NCBI GenBank assembly: GCA_023512835.1
Contig: CM042088.1
Coordinates: 55,425,579-55,489,578, forward strand
Origin: Taxillus chinensis
Lineage: Eukaryota; Streptophyta; Magnoliopsida; Santalales; Loranthaceae
Direction of reading: 5' to 3'
DNA length: 64,000 nucleotides
Part shown: positions 24,055 through 36,667 of the stretch, one piece after another
How the letters are laid out: every line of letters starts with the position of its first letter
Numbering within the stretch: the stretch's first letter is position 1
Made by a program: the position numbers and the translations under genes
Notes under the pieces: generated by a model
What the model was told of the DNA's origin: nothing
The model's input: the letters and a program-made list of their open reading frames with translations, nothing else
The model's database searches: none

Positions 24055-25125
24055 ACAATTTTTGGCATATAATAGGTAATTTGTTTTCAGTGTAGTCATG
24101 CATTTTCATTTTTTTTTTTTTTTGATAAGTAGCATTTTCATTTGTAAAAAGTCAGATTTCTTTTATGTTTTCATCAAAAGCCTGCTATGCAACTGTGTTG
24201 TTGTTTCTCTTATGATAATTGGCCTGTTATGGTCGCTCACTGGTGAGATGTCAGTTCCATTCCATTCTTATTCCCGTGCCTAAACTTGGCCCAACAGGAT
24301 ATTTTTAATAACCTATGATGACCATGCTTTACCTCGTGAATGTAGAGTGAAATAGCATTTATGTTTACAAGTGGTAGTAGGGTCATTGTGAGGATCACTC
24401 AATGCGGGAGCGATATTTTTCCATGTCTGGATTTTATTTAGCTTGCATGATTTATAATACTTGCAACCTTTTAGTGTGGAATTTCCAAAATAGTCCAACC
24501 CCATGTTATAAGCGTTTTCCAACACTTACTTATTTTGGGTTTTCTGCTATGCCCTTCTCGTTGTGGTTCCCCGTTCAAGCCATTACAGTTCGTTTGCCAC
24601 GTCAGAGTGGATGTAAAGATTGTTAGCACAGTAAATTGGCTTGCTTGACAAGCTTGCTGTGTCGGCCGGGTTTAACTCTACTTGCATACAAAATTGAGCA
24701 GCAGCACACAAGATCCTTTATTGATTGCTTTCGCCATGTCTTGTGAACTCAGTGAACTAGATCGATTCTGATCTGGCACAGATCATGCAGAGCCATAAGC
24801 GTTGTATTTTCTCTTGAGAGTTGAGATTGTCTTTTGGGATGCCATTTTTACAAAGCCTGGTAGTTAGTATAATGGCGTTATTAGTTATACCAATTTATAT
24901 GCCATTGGCAGGTTGGCTTATTGTTCGGCTTGAACAACTGTGCACTGGTAGGAAGGTGACAGCTTATTTTACATGTTGAAATGCCAGTCTATTGTAAGAC
25001 AGCGGTTGTTTCCAGACAACAGTTTTACTGTTAACTTACATTTTCTTCAGGCGATGGGTCTCTCTCTTTGAGATGTGGCGGTGTTTGGTGTTGGACGGAA
25101 ATAATGGTGTAGCTGGTTCGTTTAC

Positions 25126-25127
<2 letters not shown>

Positions 25128-25188
<61 letters not shown>
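25128..25188. repeat. (TTA)n microsatellite, copy 1
   Basis: About 20 TTA units. The complementary strand reads as poly-Asn, which is an artefact and not a protein. Confidence 0.97.
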
Positions 25189-25611
25189 GTAACGTTGATA
25201 TAAATAAAACGATATATTGAACAAAATAGATAAAAATTGGTGGCCCTCAGGCACTGCTAATGCCTAGAATGGATCCCCCGGCCGTCCGTTGGAGCTACTC
25301 TGGTTTTGATCTGTGCCACGTGTATCCATTCGCCCAATTTTAATAAGTATAAAATTTCATAAATAATATAGTGTTATAATAAAATAATTAAATATTTTAA
25401 TAAATTTGTTTATATTAATTATAAGTTATATTTAAAATTTCTGTTTTTTGTTATAAAATTGGTAAAATTTTAAATTACTTAAATTTAGTTAGTGATTCAG
25501 ATTTTAAGTTTATAGTCAATATAGATTTTGAATGCAATTTGTAGATATTATTTTACATAGGTAAATTTATTAAAATATTTAATTCTTGAGTAAGCAAATA
25601 TGATTGTAAAT

Positions 25612-25787
25612 GAGCGGAGTTCATTGCTAAAGGGAGAATGTGTTGTACGATGAGGCTCTTATTTTTAGCTATGTTATTATTGTTTGTTTTAAAAATCAAT
25701 CGTTAGATTATATATTTATATAATTTATTTCCGTAAAATTTTATAATAATTTAATGGTTGAATTTTTGCATAAATGTAATTATAACA
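25612..25787. mobile_element. Left half of the palindromic MITE (duplication copy 1)
   Basis: Matches the left arm of the element at 28557-28950, preceded by the same TTGTAAAT (25604-25611), and is cut off exactly at the tandem duplication junction. Confidence 0.85.
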
Positions 25788-26334
25788 ATCTCCCATAGCA
25801 CCTGAGCACAATGGCAGTGAAGAAAAAATATGGTTTCTTTGCTGCTGCCTTACATATATAACACCAGATGACAAATGACGACCCTACCATGGCGGCTTAA
25901 ATTATCAGCAATCAAAATTTTCCTTAAAATTGCTTTACAATCAAAGAATGTAACCCTGGATTGTACCTTTGCCTTCCAAATACTCCAAGGAAAGCAAACA
26001 GGGCTGGCATGGCTAAGACTAGAGTAGAATAGCTTATCCTGGAAGCCTTTAACCAAATAGGGTGCCAACACATTTTTTCAGTCGCTGAAACGAGGGGCGT
26101 GACAGAATTTAAAAAAAGCAAAAAACGAATAAAATGATTCTGGCTCCCAGTCTTGAGCCAACACCATCCCAAAAAGGGAAACTAGAAATTGGATCTCTAT
26201 TTTCGCTGGGGATACTCAGCCTAAGGATCCATGTGTTGTTGTATAACGTGGTGATATGCATAACTTTAGTAGTAAATTGACATTACTCTACTGATTCTGA
26301 TAATGACAAAACAACTTGAATGCTTTCACTGCAG

Positions 26335-26997
26335 TTAAACCAATAGTTGGGGTCCAGGAATTTGTTGCTCAGCTGCAGATCCTTGAGTTGCTGGACAATG
26401 TATTGATCTGACCTTACATTCCTCATTGTTTTAGTTTGTATATTATTATTATTGTTGTTGCCTGATATCTGAGTTTTCTTTAAAAAAATCCGTAGGCAAT
26501 TTTTACCGCTGGATACAAGGCTGTCTTACACATTCATGCAGTTGTTGAGGAATGTGAGATTGTTGAGCTTATGAAGCAAATCGATCCAAAGACAAAGAAA
26601 CCCATGAAAAAGAAAGTTCTGTTTGTGAAGAATGGTGCCATTGTTTTATGCCGGATTCAGGTGGGCTGATTTGGAAATTATATCAAGGGAGACCAAATTC
26701 ATAATTCAATTTTCCCCCCATTATTATTAGATTCTGAATAAACTTGTTTGTTGACGTAATTTTGCTTTCGTTGTTTTCCCTCAGACTAGTAATATGATAT
26801 GTGTTGAGAACTTCTCTGATTTTCCACAGCTGGGAAGGTTTACCCTTCGTACTGAAGGTCTGTAACAAATTCTAGACATTATGATCATGTTCTTCCTTCT
26901 TCTCTTTTTCCTTTGAATTCACGGGTTACAGTATTTTACAGGTAAAACAATCGCCGTGGGAAAAGTTACCGAGCATGGTGCAACTTCCCTGAGTTAA
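26335..26997 (+). pseudogene. Duplicated eRF3 exons 14-17 without the rest of the gene
   Basis: Exons 26335-26399, 26496-26660, 26785-26857 and 26942-26997 repeat the last four eRF3 exons with intact frame, splice sites and stop. They encode the eRF3 C-terminal barrel from [13 protein letters not shown] to [11 protein letters not shown], the region contacting eRF1. No promoter, start codon or GTPase exons precede them, so on their own they cannot make eRF3. They could still be used as alternative 3' exons if the upstream gene is read through the first stop and polyadenylation region. Very young, so not yet decayed. Confidence 0.85.
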
Positions 26998-28067
26998 ACA
27001 ATTTTTGGCATATAATAGGTAATTTGTTTTCAGTGTAGTCATGCATTTTCATTTTTTTTTTTTTTGATAAGTAGCATTTTCATTTGTAAAAAGTCAGATT
27101 TCTTTTATGTTTTCATCAAAAGCCTGCTATGCAACTGTGTTGTTGTTTCTCTTATGATAATTGGCCTGTTATGGTCGCTCACTGGTGAGATGTCAGTTCC
27201 ATTCCATTCTTATTCCCGTGCCTAAACTTGGCCCAACAGGATATTTTTAATAACCTATGATGACCATGCTTTACCTCGTGAATGTAGAGTGAAATAGCAT
27301 TTATGTTTACAAGTGGTAGTAGGGTCATTGTGAGGATCACTCAATGCGGGAGCGATATTTTTCCATGTCTGGATTTTATTTAGCTTGCATGATTTATAAT
27401 ACTTGCAACCTTTTAGTGTGGAATTTCCAAAATAGTCCAACCCCATGTTATAAGCGTTTTCCAACACTTACTTATTTTGGGTTTTCTGCTATGCCCTTCT
27501 CGTTGTGGTTCCCCGTTCAAGCCATTACAGTTCGTTTGCCACGTCAGAGTGGATGTAAAGATTGTTAGCACAGTAAATTGGCTTGCTTGACAAGCTTGCT
27601 GTGTCGGCCGGGTTTAACTCTACTTGCATACAAAATTGAGCAGCAGCACACAAGATCCTTTATTGATTGCTTTCGCCATGTCTTGTGAACTCAGTGAACT
27701 AGATCGATTCTGATCTGGCACAGATCATGCAGAGCCATAAGCGTTGTATTTTCTCTTGAGAGTTGAGATTGTCTTTTGGGATGCCATTTTTACAAAGCCT
27801 GGTAGTTAGTATAATGGCGTTATTAGTTATACCAATTTATATGCCATTGGCAGGTTGGCTTATTGTTCGGCTTGAACAACTGCGCACTGGTAGGAAGGTG
27901 ACAGCTTATTTTACATGTTGAAATGCCAGTCTATTGTAAGACAGCGGTTGTTTCCAGACAACAGTTTTACTGTTAACTTACATTTTCTTCAGGCGATGGG
28001 TCTCCCTCTTTGAGATGTGGCGGTGTTTGGTGTTGGACGGAAATAATGGTGTAGCTGGTTCGTTTAC

Positions 28068-28069
<2 letters not shown>

Positions 28070-28123
<54 letters not shown>

Positions 28124-28134
28124 GATTATTATTG
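28070..28134. repeat. (TTA)n microsatellite, copy 2
   Basis: Same locus in the second tandem copy, a few bases longer and interrupted by one TATGAT, showing divergence since duplication. Confidence 0.97.
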
Positions 28135-28556
28135 TAACGTTGATATAAATAAAACGATATATTGAACAAAATAGATAAAAATTGGTGGCCCTCAGGCACT
28201 GCTAATGCCTAGAATGGATCCCCCGGCCGTCCGTTGGAGCTACTCTGGTTTTGATCTGTGCCACGTGTATCCATTCGCCCAATTTTAATAAGTATAAAAT
28301 TTCATAAATAATATAGTGTTATAATAAAATAATTAAATATTTTAATAAATTTGTTTATATTAATTATAAGTTATATTTAAAATTTCTGTTTTTTGTTATA
28401 AAATTGGTAAAATTTTAAATTACTTAAATTTAGTTAGTGATTCAGATTTTAAGTTTATAGTCAATATAGATTTTGAATGCAATTTGTAGATATTATTTTA
28501 CATAGGTAAATTTATTAAAATATTTAATTCTTGCGTAAGCAAATATGATTGTAAAT

Positions 28557-28950
28557 GAGCGCGAGTTCATTGCTAAAGGGAGAATGTGTTGTACGATGAG
28601 GCTCTTATTTTTAGCTATGTTATTATTGTTTGTTTTAAAAATCAATCGTTAGATTATATATTTATATAATTTATTTCTGTAAAATTTTATAATAATTTAA
28701 TGGTTGAATTTTGCATAAATGTAATTATAACAAATAAATAAAAATATTGAACAAATTTATTTATTTATTTTTTGTAATTACATTTGTGTAAAATTCAACT
28801 GTGAAATTATTATAAAATTTTATAAATATGACATAAACTATATGAATATATAATCTAAGGGTTGATTTTTAAAACAAACAATAATAAGACAGCTAAAAAT
28901 AAAAGAGCCGCACAATGTCTCTTTTTCTCCACAACACGAACTCGCGTTGC
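28557..28950. mobile_element. Foldback MITE with arms of about 190 bp
   Basis: A 394-bp element that is almost one long imperfect palindrome: the left arm (GAGCGCGAGTTC, GGCTCTTATTTTTAGCT, TTATTATTGTTTGTTTTAAA, ATTATATATTTATATA) returns as its reverse complement in the right arm, ending GAACTCGCGTTGC at 28950. Flanked by perfect 8-bp duplications TTGTAAAT (28549-28556 and 28951-28958), consistent with hAT-type mobilisation. No coding capacity. Confidence 0.85.
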
Positions 28951-29929
28951 TTGTAAATAGTGTGGAATAAAATTAACGCCAAGTGTACAAAAGAATCAAA
29001 ATTAACTTTATTTCCTTAATTGTGTTTGAGGTAAGGTAATTCAGTTATAAAAATATATTCACCATTTTTGAAATTTATTAATAACCACTAAAGTCATTTC
29101 TTCTTATATGTTCTCAGTCATTTTGCATCTAGCTCGCCTTTTTCGAACAAGAAAATGATGCCTCGAATTGAAATAACTAAAAAATTAAGCCTATGTTTGA
29201 TTGGGGTATTTTTTATTTTTCTTTTTAAAATTTAATAGTTATTTTTTAGTACAAAAAATTAAAAACAACAAAAGTTTATTTTTACTTTTTAGTTCGAAGA
29301 AATGAAAATAATATTTTATTATTTTTAATTTTATATTTTCTATACTCAAAAATAAATATTACATTTTCAAAACTAAAACATAAAAATGGTAAAACAAACT
29401 TATGCTCAGAAACCCAATTAATGCACTATTATATTAGGTGAGATATTAAAGTAAACAAAAAAAATTAAAAAAATATTATTGAAATTAAAATTAGAAAATG
29501 ACTTTCTGGGGTTTAGTTAGATTATGTTAGATCAAATTCATTTGAATTTGATAATTGCCTGAGACCTTACTTTAATCACAATTCCACTTTTGATTGTTTG
29601 TGTTGAAATGCATAATTTTAGTGTTGGATGTATTTGAACTAGAATCGAAGTTCGAAAAGAATATACACGTTAAAGATATTAATTTAAAATAAGTTGAAAT
29701 TAAAAATTATAAAACTGGATACATAATCTAATATCATATCATCAAATGAGATTAAGAGAGAATAAGCCTAAGGATCGGTCTAAAGAAATATAAGATAAGA
29801 AAACTAAAGTCAAATTTGCAATGAAAAGTTAGATATATAATTCAAGATCATTTACGAGCTTGGTTTATTATTCGGAATCAAAATTGAAATAATGTTTAAC
29901 TATGAGGGTCACTCTGTCACCTCTTTTGT

Positions 29930-30450
29930 TTGGTTGTTTTTTTTCTTTCTAATTTTAATTTAATTTATCTTAACTTATTTTTAAATATACTTCAAATTTT
30001 AAACAATAGTTTTATATTCAATGTTAACCTTATTGTATGCATATACCGATGTAAAGGTATTATAATAATCAATGCTTTATTCTTGATATTAATCCTTTGC
30101 ATCAATCTTGTATTGTTTATGACAATTTTATTAGTATCAAATTTGTTTTTAAATACCCATTTAGTTTCTATTACTTGTTGTGATCTATGTCTTTTTACAA
30201 GCATTTATACTCAATTTCTCCTGAACTAACTTGGCTCTTGTTGTATAACTTATATCCACCTTGAGTTTTGTAGTGCTTATTTTACGATTTTTTGTTCCAT
30301 CCGAGATAAGAAGTTTAAGCATAATCTTATTCTTATACCTTTATTGGAGTCTCTAATGATATGCTCATGCGGTAGGTGATTCCTCTCATACTTAGAAGCT
30401 TTTGGCAGGTTAGATTTGACATTAAATGTTTTCATGTCAAGGTGTTATAT
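29930..30450 (-). mobile_element. Degenerate Copia reverse transcriptase relic
   Basis: On the minus strand at 30204-30100 the frame reads QQVIETKWVFKNKFDTNKIV followed by INNTRLMQRI, the well-known start of the Copia RT domain (usually ending in RNKARLVAQGY). Upstream on the same strand a QFRRN-V-MLVKRH pattern also fits this family. Catalytic motifs are not preserved and boundaries are uncertain. Confidence 0.6.
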
Positions 30451-31979
30451 CTTGAGGTTATATAGACATATCTTTTGCCCATTATTGTTGGTCTGAAGTT
30501 TTTATATCTAGTTATATGATTGAGATTCCAGTAAAAAGTATGAGACAAAATTTGTAATGTGACTAAAACACCCACTATCTAGATACTATTCACTTTATTT
30601 GACTTTATCATTTGAATGATGTTCCTTGATGCTCTATGAATGTTCCAACAAATAAAAATTTAAAATTTTAGTATTTAAATGTAAAACCCACAAATTTTAA
30701 TAAAATAATATTTACTATGATAAGAATAAAAAAATTGTGAAGAACTTATAAATAAATAAATAAATAAGAAAAAACAGTTATTGGAGTAAACTAACCGATA
30801 GAATAGTAATTAGTCGTTAAGTAGAAATAGTTATTGGAATAGTTCTATTAGATAAATATCAAATGAATAGTGCTATGAAATTTATAGAAAGGTAGAGGAT
30901 TATAACTAAATAAATTAGTGAAAATGTGGGATCAAGCCCTCGAATAAATATACAACCCGAAATGGCTACTATACAAGACAAAGGTTGTGTTAATTATTTT
31001 AATTAATTATGGTATTAATTATTTATTTAAAATAAATTATTTTATGGATAAATACTAATTTAGTAAAAATATATTATCTATTTAAATTTAGAATGTCAAA
31101 GAAAAGTAGCAAAAATGTTTTTATTAATATTTCATAACAATATTTTATGTTTAGAAAGGATAGACTAGCGTAGTTTTGGAAGTCATCTTTAAAAATTTAT
31201 AACTTTGTTTAAAATTATTTTAAATAGGTTACTCAATAACCTCAGGTAACTTTGTTCAAACTTTAGTTATCTAGCTTTGGTAAAAATTTCAGCCTTATTG
31301 GATCATTCCATTAGGAGAAACAATTTAAAAACCACACAAGGGTCTAATAGCACGTACAGAATTTATAGTCTCACTTCAAAAACCAATAACTTTTGTTATA
31401 CAAATCCAATAGACTTGCAATTGGTCTCAAAATATAGATAATTAAGTTAAGAATTCATCCCAATTTTTCTTATTGAACTTAATTAAGAATCTAAAAAGTT
31501 ATGATAAAAATAGTAAACAATACACTCATGTGACTTTTATAATCAAAAGGACCTTCAAAGTTAAATAAATCCTAAAAAATCAAAAATGAGTGGAACAAAG
31601 GGGCCATGTGGGAGTAATAAGGGGATAATAATCAAATGATTTGAAAAGGAAAGATATAGGGAAAAAAGGTATTAAACACAAAAACTTCACCTACCACACC
31701 TACCAATTGCCATCCTTGCCCTATATTAGGAATATCTTGCCTCCCCTCTTAATGCACAAGTTTCCTGAAGCCACACCACGAAATTCTCTATAAAAACACT
31801 TTATAAGGCCCTCTTAACCTTAAATACTCTATTTAAACCCTCTTTTGTTTTTGAAACTAAGCGTCAAGGTTTTACGAAAATTTATATGGTTGCTTATTTA
31901 GGAAGATTATAAAGTTATTTATGAAAATTTATTCTCAAACCCTCAAGATTTTAAAGTTATTTATTATTTATATAAAATC

Positions 31980-32140
31980 TATATGGTTGGTTTTACTACT
32001 TAATACATATTATTTACATGGATGATTTTACCACATCATATATATTATTTACATGGTTGGTTTTACTACCTTACGTATGTTATTTATACGGTGGGTTATA
32101 CTACATCATATGTATTTATTACTATTTGGTTGGTATTGCC
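31980..32140. repeat. Degenerate tandem repeat with TGGTTGGTTTTACTAC unit
   Basis: Four to five imperfect units of about 35-45 bp each containing a version of GGTTGGTTTTACTAC, TTATTTACATGG or close variants. Confidence 0.6.
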
Positions 32141-32305
32141 ACTTAGAAATATATACATACATAATTATTTTAGTAAAGATATTATAATAGAAAGTCAAGA
32201 ATATTAATTTAATATTTTGATTTTCAACGCTTAAGATGTAAAGAATGACAATTACATCGTAACGGTTTTTTCTCTTTCTATGTCCTTGTTTCTTTCTATT
32301 ATTCA

Positions 32306-32744
32306 CTTTTCAATTTCCATTGACCTCCCATTTATTATTTATTTTATTCGTAAAGGACATTAGTCTCTTTTGATTTCTCTTTTACTAATCCATTTTATTA
32401 ATTGGGGTAGATGACCTTTTTTAATCGGGATCATTATTGGTAACCTTATGTTCTTTACTTAATTATGCTTCATGAAATTATATGATTTGTTTTATGCAAT
32501 GAAATTGATCTTGTTATCATCTCACTTTTCTATTTCCGTTGACTTCCCCTTTATTATTTATTTTATATTCGGAAGGGACATTAATCTATTTTGATTTCTC
32601 TTTTACTAATCCATTTTATTATTTGGGGTAGATGACATTTTGTTAATCGGGATCATCATTGGTAACCTTATGTTTTTTACTTAATTATGCTTCATGAAAT
32701 TCTACGATTAGTTTTATGCAACTAAATTGATCTTGTTATCATCT
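32306..32744. repeat. Direct tandem duplication, unit about 218 bp
   Basis: Two adjacent copies (about 32306-32524 and 32525-32744) share in order CCATTTATTATTTATTTTAT, TGATTTCTCTTTTACTAATC, GGGGTAGATGAC, AATCGGGATCAT, GGTAACCTTATG and TTGATCTTGTTATCATCTC. Clearly diverged, hence older than the eRF3 duplication. Confidence 0.85.
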
Positions 32745-35700
32745 CTCTTATGTTTGGACAAAGTAAGTTTATGATGGGTGATTTCAGAAAGACCTCCAAT
32801 GCATCGGGTAAAGAATATCATTGGAGAGTGTCAATCTATTTGATATATGTTATGTTATGGTATCTGGATAGTTAACCTGAATCATGATATTATGATACGA
32901 TGTCCAAACATAAATCTCCTATGCTATGTTTCCCTTGTGAAATGTTGATCATATATGATATGCGAACTTCATAAAAACTTTTATGGTATATCCTATGTTT
33001 GATGTCTTCATGATTTTCCTTACTCACTTATGTTTACCTTATTGCTATTTGAACTCACCCTTTTTATGATTTCTTTTCCAACCCGAGGTAATTAATAAAA
33101 TGAAAAAACTATGATAAGGAGTTGAAAAGTGTTTGGAAATAAAGTTGTATGGATTTTAAAGATTTATTAAGTTTGATAGCTCATGTGCATTGTTATGTAA
33201 TAATGGGTTATGGATACTTAGTCTCTAAACTCCTAAACCTTAAAGATTTTGAATTGAAATTTATATTAATTAATGATTTATTTGATGAAATAATTAATAG
33301 TTTAAAATTTATATCAAATTTATATATTTAAATTTTACTAACATACCTGGTTTGGAAGTCTCAAATTTAGAGGCGTTACACCAGATCTTATTGGGTCCAT
33401 AAGGATAAGTTTTCAATTTAGGTATCCATATTTGTTTTGCATTGGATGTTTTTCCGAGTTTTACTTTAGAAACTCAAACTTGTTTAACTATAGTTCTATT
33501 TTATTTGGGGACTTCTAGGGCAGGATATCAATCTTATAAAAACTAACACTAGCAATGACATATTTTTCCATAGTAAAGATAAATAGGAGGTTCTCCATTA
33601 TGTCTTTACCTTAGGGTGTTTAATGGTATTCTTCTCCTATAACTAAGGCCTTTGTCACTAGGGGTCTACAATACCCAAATATAGGCCATTGACCAACCTT
33701 TGGTAAAATAGTCTTTTTCATCTTCTTATTAGGCGTTGACAAAAAAACTTGTTCTTTCTTTCTACATAGGTGTTGCTATTGAAATACTAGAATATGATTA
33801 ACAATTAACCATAGTGGAAACAAATTTTAAAAAATTTAATTCTGACAAACGAACACTAAGATCTAAACATGAATCACTTAATTTAATCCAACAAAGAGTA
33901 TAAAGAAGAAACAAACCCCAAGAACGGTAAAACAAGAACTTTCTTCTTTTCCCTTCAAGAATGAAGTTGCGACCAATCTTTGATCATCATCTCAGCCTCC
34001 TATTTGCAATCACCACTCAGGCTTCTCTGTTAGGTTATGACACTCTTGAATAAAAAAAAATATGAACATCACCACTACTAGGGTTGGCCGTCACCTGTCT
34101 CTCTTTGTCTCTTGACTGTTTACGATTTTATACACCTTTTAACCTATGAGGATATGCATATATTTATAGACATAAGATTACCCTTGTGCTATTACGTATA
34201 CGTCACTTCAGTTAAATGATAACAATACACAATATTTATCATTGTTTAAAATCTTTAAATAATATAATTATTGCGTAGTAAAGCTAATTAAATAAATATT
34301 CAAAAATTATTTATTTATCAAATAGATAAATAATATAATTATTTATTTAATCTAATTAAATAAATAACTATTTCATATATATTTAACACTTAAATATATA
34401 TTGATACATGTTAAATAATTAGCTCTTAAATACATTACAAAATTATCTTACAATGATCCAGTACTACATACAAGAATAAATAATACTAGCTATACCAAAT
34501 GAACCAACTTAATTAAACCTAAATCTTTAGAATTGTAGATTTTTTTATAGGTACCCAATCATACCTCTAAATAGTTTGGTAGCGACTTTATGTTTTATTT
34601 TTCTTTGTATGATTTGTGATTTATACATTGTGCAAAGATGACTCAATGACTAATGAATGAATCAGTATTGAGTCCTTTACAAGACAGTATCGAACCCGAT
34701 AGAAAACGGGTGATGACAGGTGATTTATTTGTGATCTAATCATTAATTGGGATTTCTAATAAATTATATCTAATATGGTTACAATTGCTTGATCCACCCA
34801 AGAATCCCGAATTAAATAATATAGGAATATCATTACTCTCCGCATAATGAAACAATGGATTCCATGACTTGATGCTCCCATTATCTATAATATTATATAT
34901 TTAAGATATCAACGTATTTGAAGCACTAAGCCTTTCACTCATTGATAAATCAAAATACACGAATTATAAACATGGATTGATCAAACAATTTGAATTAAGA
35001 TCAATCCATAAATTAGTTATCTAGCAAAAGAATATAAAGTTCTTCATACAATGCAACAAAGATTAGCTGAAGAACTTATTTTATCATGGATAAAATATTA
35101 TAGCTACTATTTGTAAACTCTTTACAATGATCGTAGATTAGATTACTCCCACTATGAAGCACCCCAATTTTATCATAATAAAGCATCTCTAACTCTATCC
35201 ATCGATTGCGAACCAAATTTATACTAAGTTTAATTAGTAGATCTACTGTATGTGTCTTACACATATCCAATAATAGACTTTAATAAGTAATTAGATATTA
35301 TAATGTGCAACTATACGAGAAAGCAGAAAAATACAATATAATAAATACTCAAACAAAATATATTTCAATTAATTAGAAACCATCTTTATATAATTAGGAT
35401 GACATACTACTTTATATACCATTATTACAACAATTGTAACCTTCTTGGGTTGGGAAATGGTAGCATTCACAGGTGTTGCAACTTGAAGTTCAAATAAATC
35501 GGATCTAGAAAATAGAAACATTATAGGCTTATCAGATTCAATTTTTGTACTTTATTAGTAAACTATTCCTTACTTTTAATTATATTATTTAGAACCTAAA
35601 CCTAGACTTTATCTCTATCATCTGATTGTAAACTGAACCAAATAGATATTTTAATGGACTTCTTTTATTTCGAAGAGGCTTCTTTTGTATATTTTAATAC

Positions 35701-36180
35701 AATTAGTAAACTTAATGTTCCTATTCCTAAATATTTGAAGTAACTCTTCGTAGATGTTTAATTGATTTAAGCTCTTCTAATAATAATTTATTGAAATTAA
35801 TTAACTTCTATTTCTTTAAATCACAAACTTGCAATTATTTAAGAATTTTCTTTTTAAAAAATATTTTAGAGGTTTGACAAGTCATACTTTAAAAGTATCT
35901 ATAAAAGAAAAGGTTCAATAATAAGAGTTTTATTCTTTTGCCATTAAAAGAAAGTGAGCCTCCCCATATGACTTTTCATCATTTGGGGACTCCTTTTCTT
36001 AGTAAGCCTTCTTTTATCAAAGGTGGGCTTTTGCTTTTAGAATTTATCAAGTTTCACCTCCTTTTTGTTCTTGAGTTTGGAATAACCAACAACAAAATGT
36101 ATGGGTTTGTTGCTCTTTTAACAAACAATTTCTTCCTTTTTAAAATTGAGAGATTCTTTAAAGTTTTTCCTTCTATTAAG

Positions 36181-36667
36181 TGTTGGGTCTTTAACGTCCC
36201 ATAGATCAATCCCACATCGGTTAAGGCAAACATTGAGGTCGTCCTAATGAGGAGGCTCATGTGCATCTTGTCACAACGAGTTTTAACGGGTCGCGGCCCA
36301 TTAAAAACAAATTCGTGCAGGCTACGGCCCATGGGTGGGTGCGCGAGTGCCAAAGCGAACAATATTGTGATAGTGAGTGCCTTGACCGAGGTCTAACAAG
36401 TGGTATCAGAGCCGGGTCCCCTAGATCGATGGTGGGATTGGGGGGAGACTGTTGGGTCTCTAATGTCCCATAGATCAATCCCACATTGGGTAGGGCGAAC
36501 ATTGAGGTCGTCCTAATGAGGAGGCTCATGTGCACCTTGTCACAACGCGTTTTAATGAGTCGCAGCCCATTAGAAATAAATCCGTGCGGGCTGCGGCCCA
36601 TGGGTGGGTGCGCGAGTGCCAAAGCGGATAATATTATGATAGTGAGTACCCTAACCGAGGTCTAACA
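36181..36667 (+). mobile_element. Complete TRIM (miniature LTR retrotransposon)
   Basis: A 487-bp element with two 218-bp LTRs (36181-36398 and 36450-36667), both beginning TGTTGGGTCT and ending GGTCTAACA. Two bases after the first LTR is TGGTATCAGAGC (36401-36412), the standard primer binding site for tRNA-iMet, and directly before the second LTR is a purine tract ending TTGGGGGGAGAC (36438-36449). A perfect 5-bp target duplication TTAAG flanks it (36176-36180, 36668-36672). The internal region is only 51 bp, with no protein. The LTRs differ at roughly 22 sites, mostly transitions, so the insertion is fairly old. Confidence 0.95.

Larger units (their letters stand above)
22845..25787 (+). 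repeat. Tandem duplication, copy 1 (about 2.94 kb)
   Basis: Starts at ATCTCCCATAGCACC within the LINE of intron 13, covers eRF3 exons 14-17, the 3' flank and the left half of a palindromic MITE, and joins directly to copy 2 at 25788. I counted roughly ten single-base or homopolymer differences between the copies, plus a change in a TTA microsatellite, so the duplication is recent. Confidence 0.95.
25788..28732 (+). repeat. Tandem duplication, copy 2 (about 2.94 kb)
   Basis: Second direct copy, offset by about 2943 bp. It begins with the same LINE-derived sequence as 22845 and ends at about 28732, at the centre of the MITE 28557-28950, which is complete only on this side. All exons and splice sites in it are preserved. 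Confidence 0.95.
28959..36175. other. AT-rich intergenic region
   Basis: About 7 kb with no intact gene. Contains a Copia reverse transcriptase relic (29930-30450), a degenerate tandem repeat (31980-32140) and a 218-bp direct duplication (32306-32744). A faint Copia-like text (minus strand QIWIPKLKTYPYGPNKIW near 33440-33387) suggests another relic at 33380-33780. Elsewhere I see only low-complexity AT-rich sequence. Confidence 0.7.

Noticed and set aside
24858..24935. Possible tRNA: GGTAGTTAGTATAATGGCG resembles a tRNA 5' part
   Set aside because: No acceptable B box or acceptor stem follows; the same text occurs in the tandem copy simply because it was duplicated.
25036..25254. Poly-Asn open frame on the minus strand (also at 27978-28199)
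   Set aside because: It is only the translation of a TTA microsatellite.
35076..35270. 64-codon minus-strand open frame
   Set aside because: Isolated in AT-rich intergenic DNA with no splice context or recognisable family.
36054..36622. Open frames across the TRIM
   Set aside because: They lie in the repeated LTRs and have no protein similarity I recognise.
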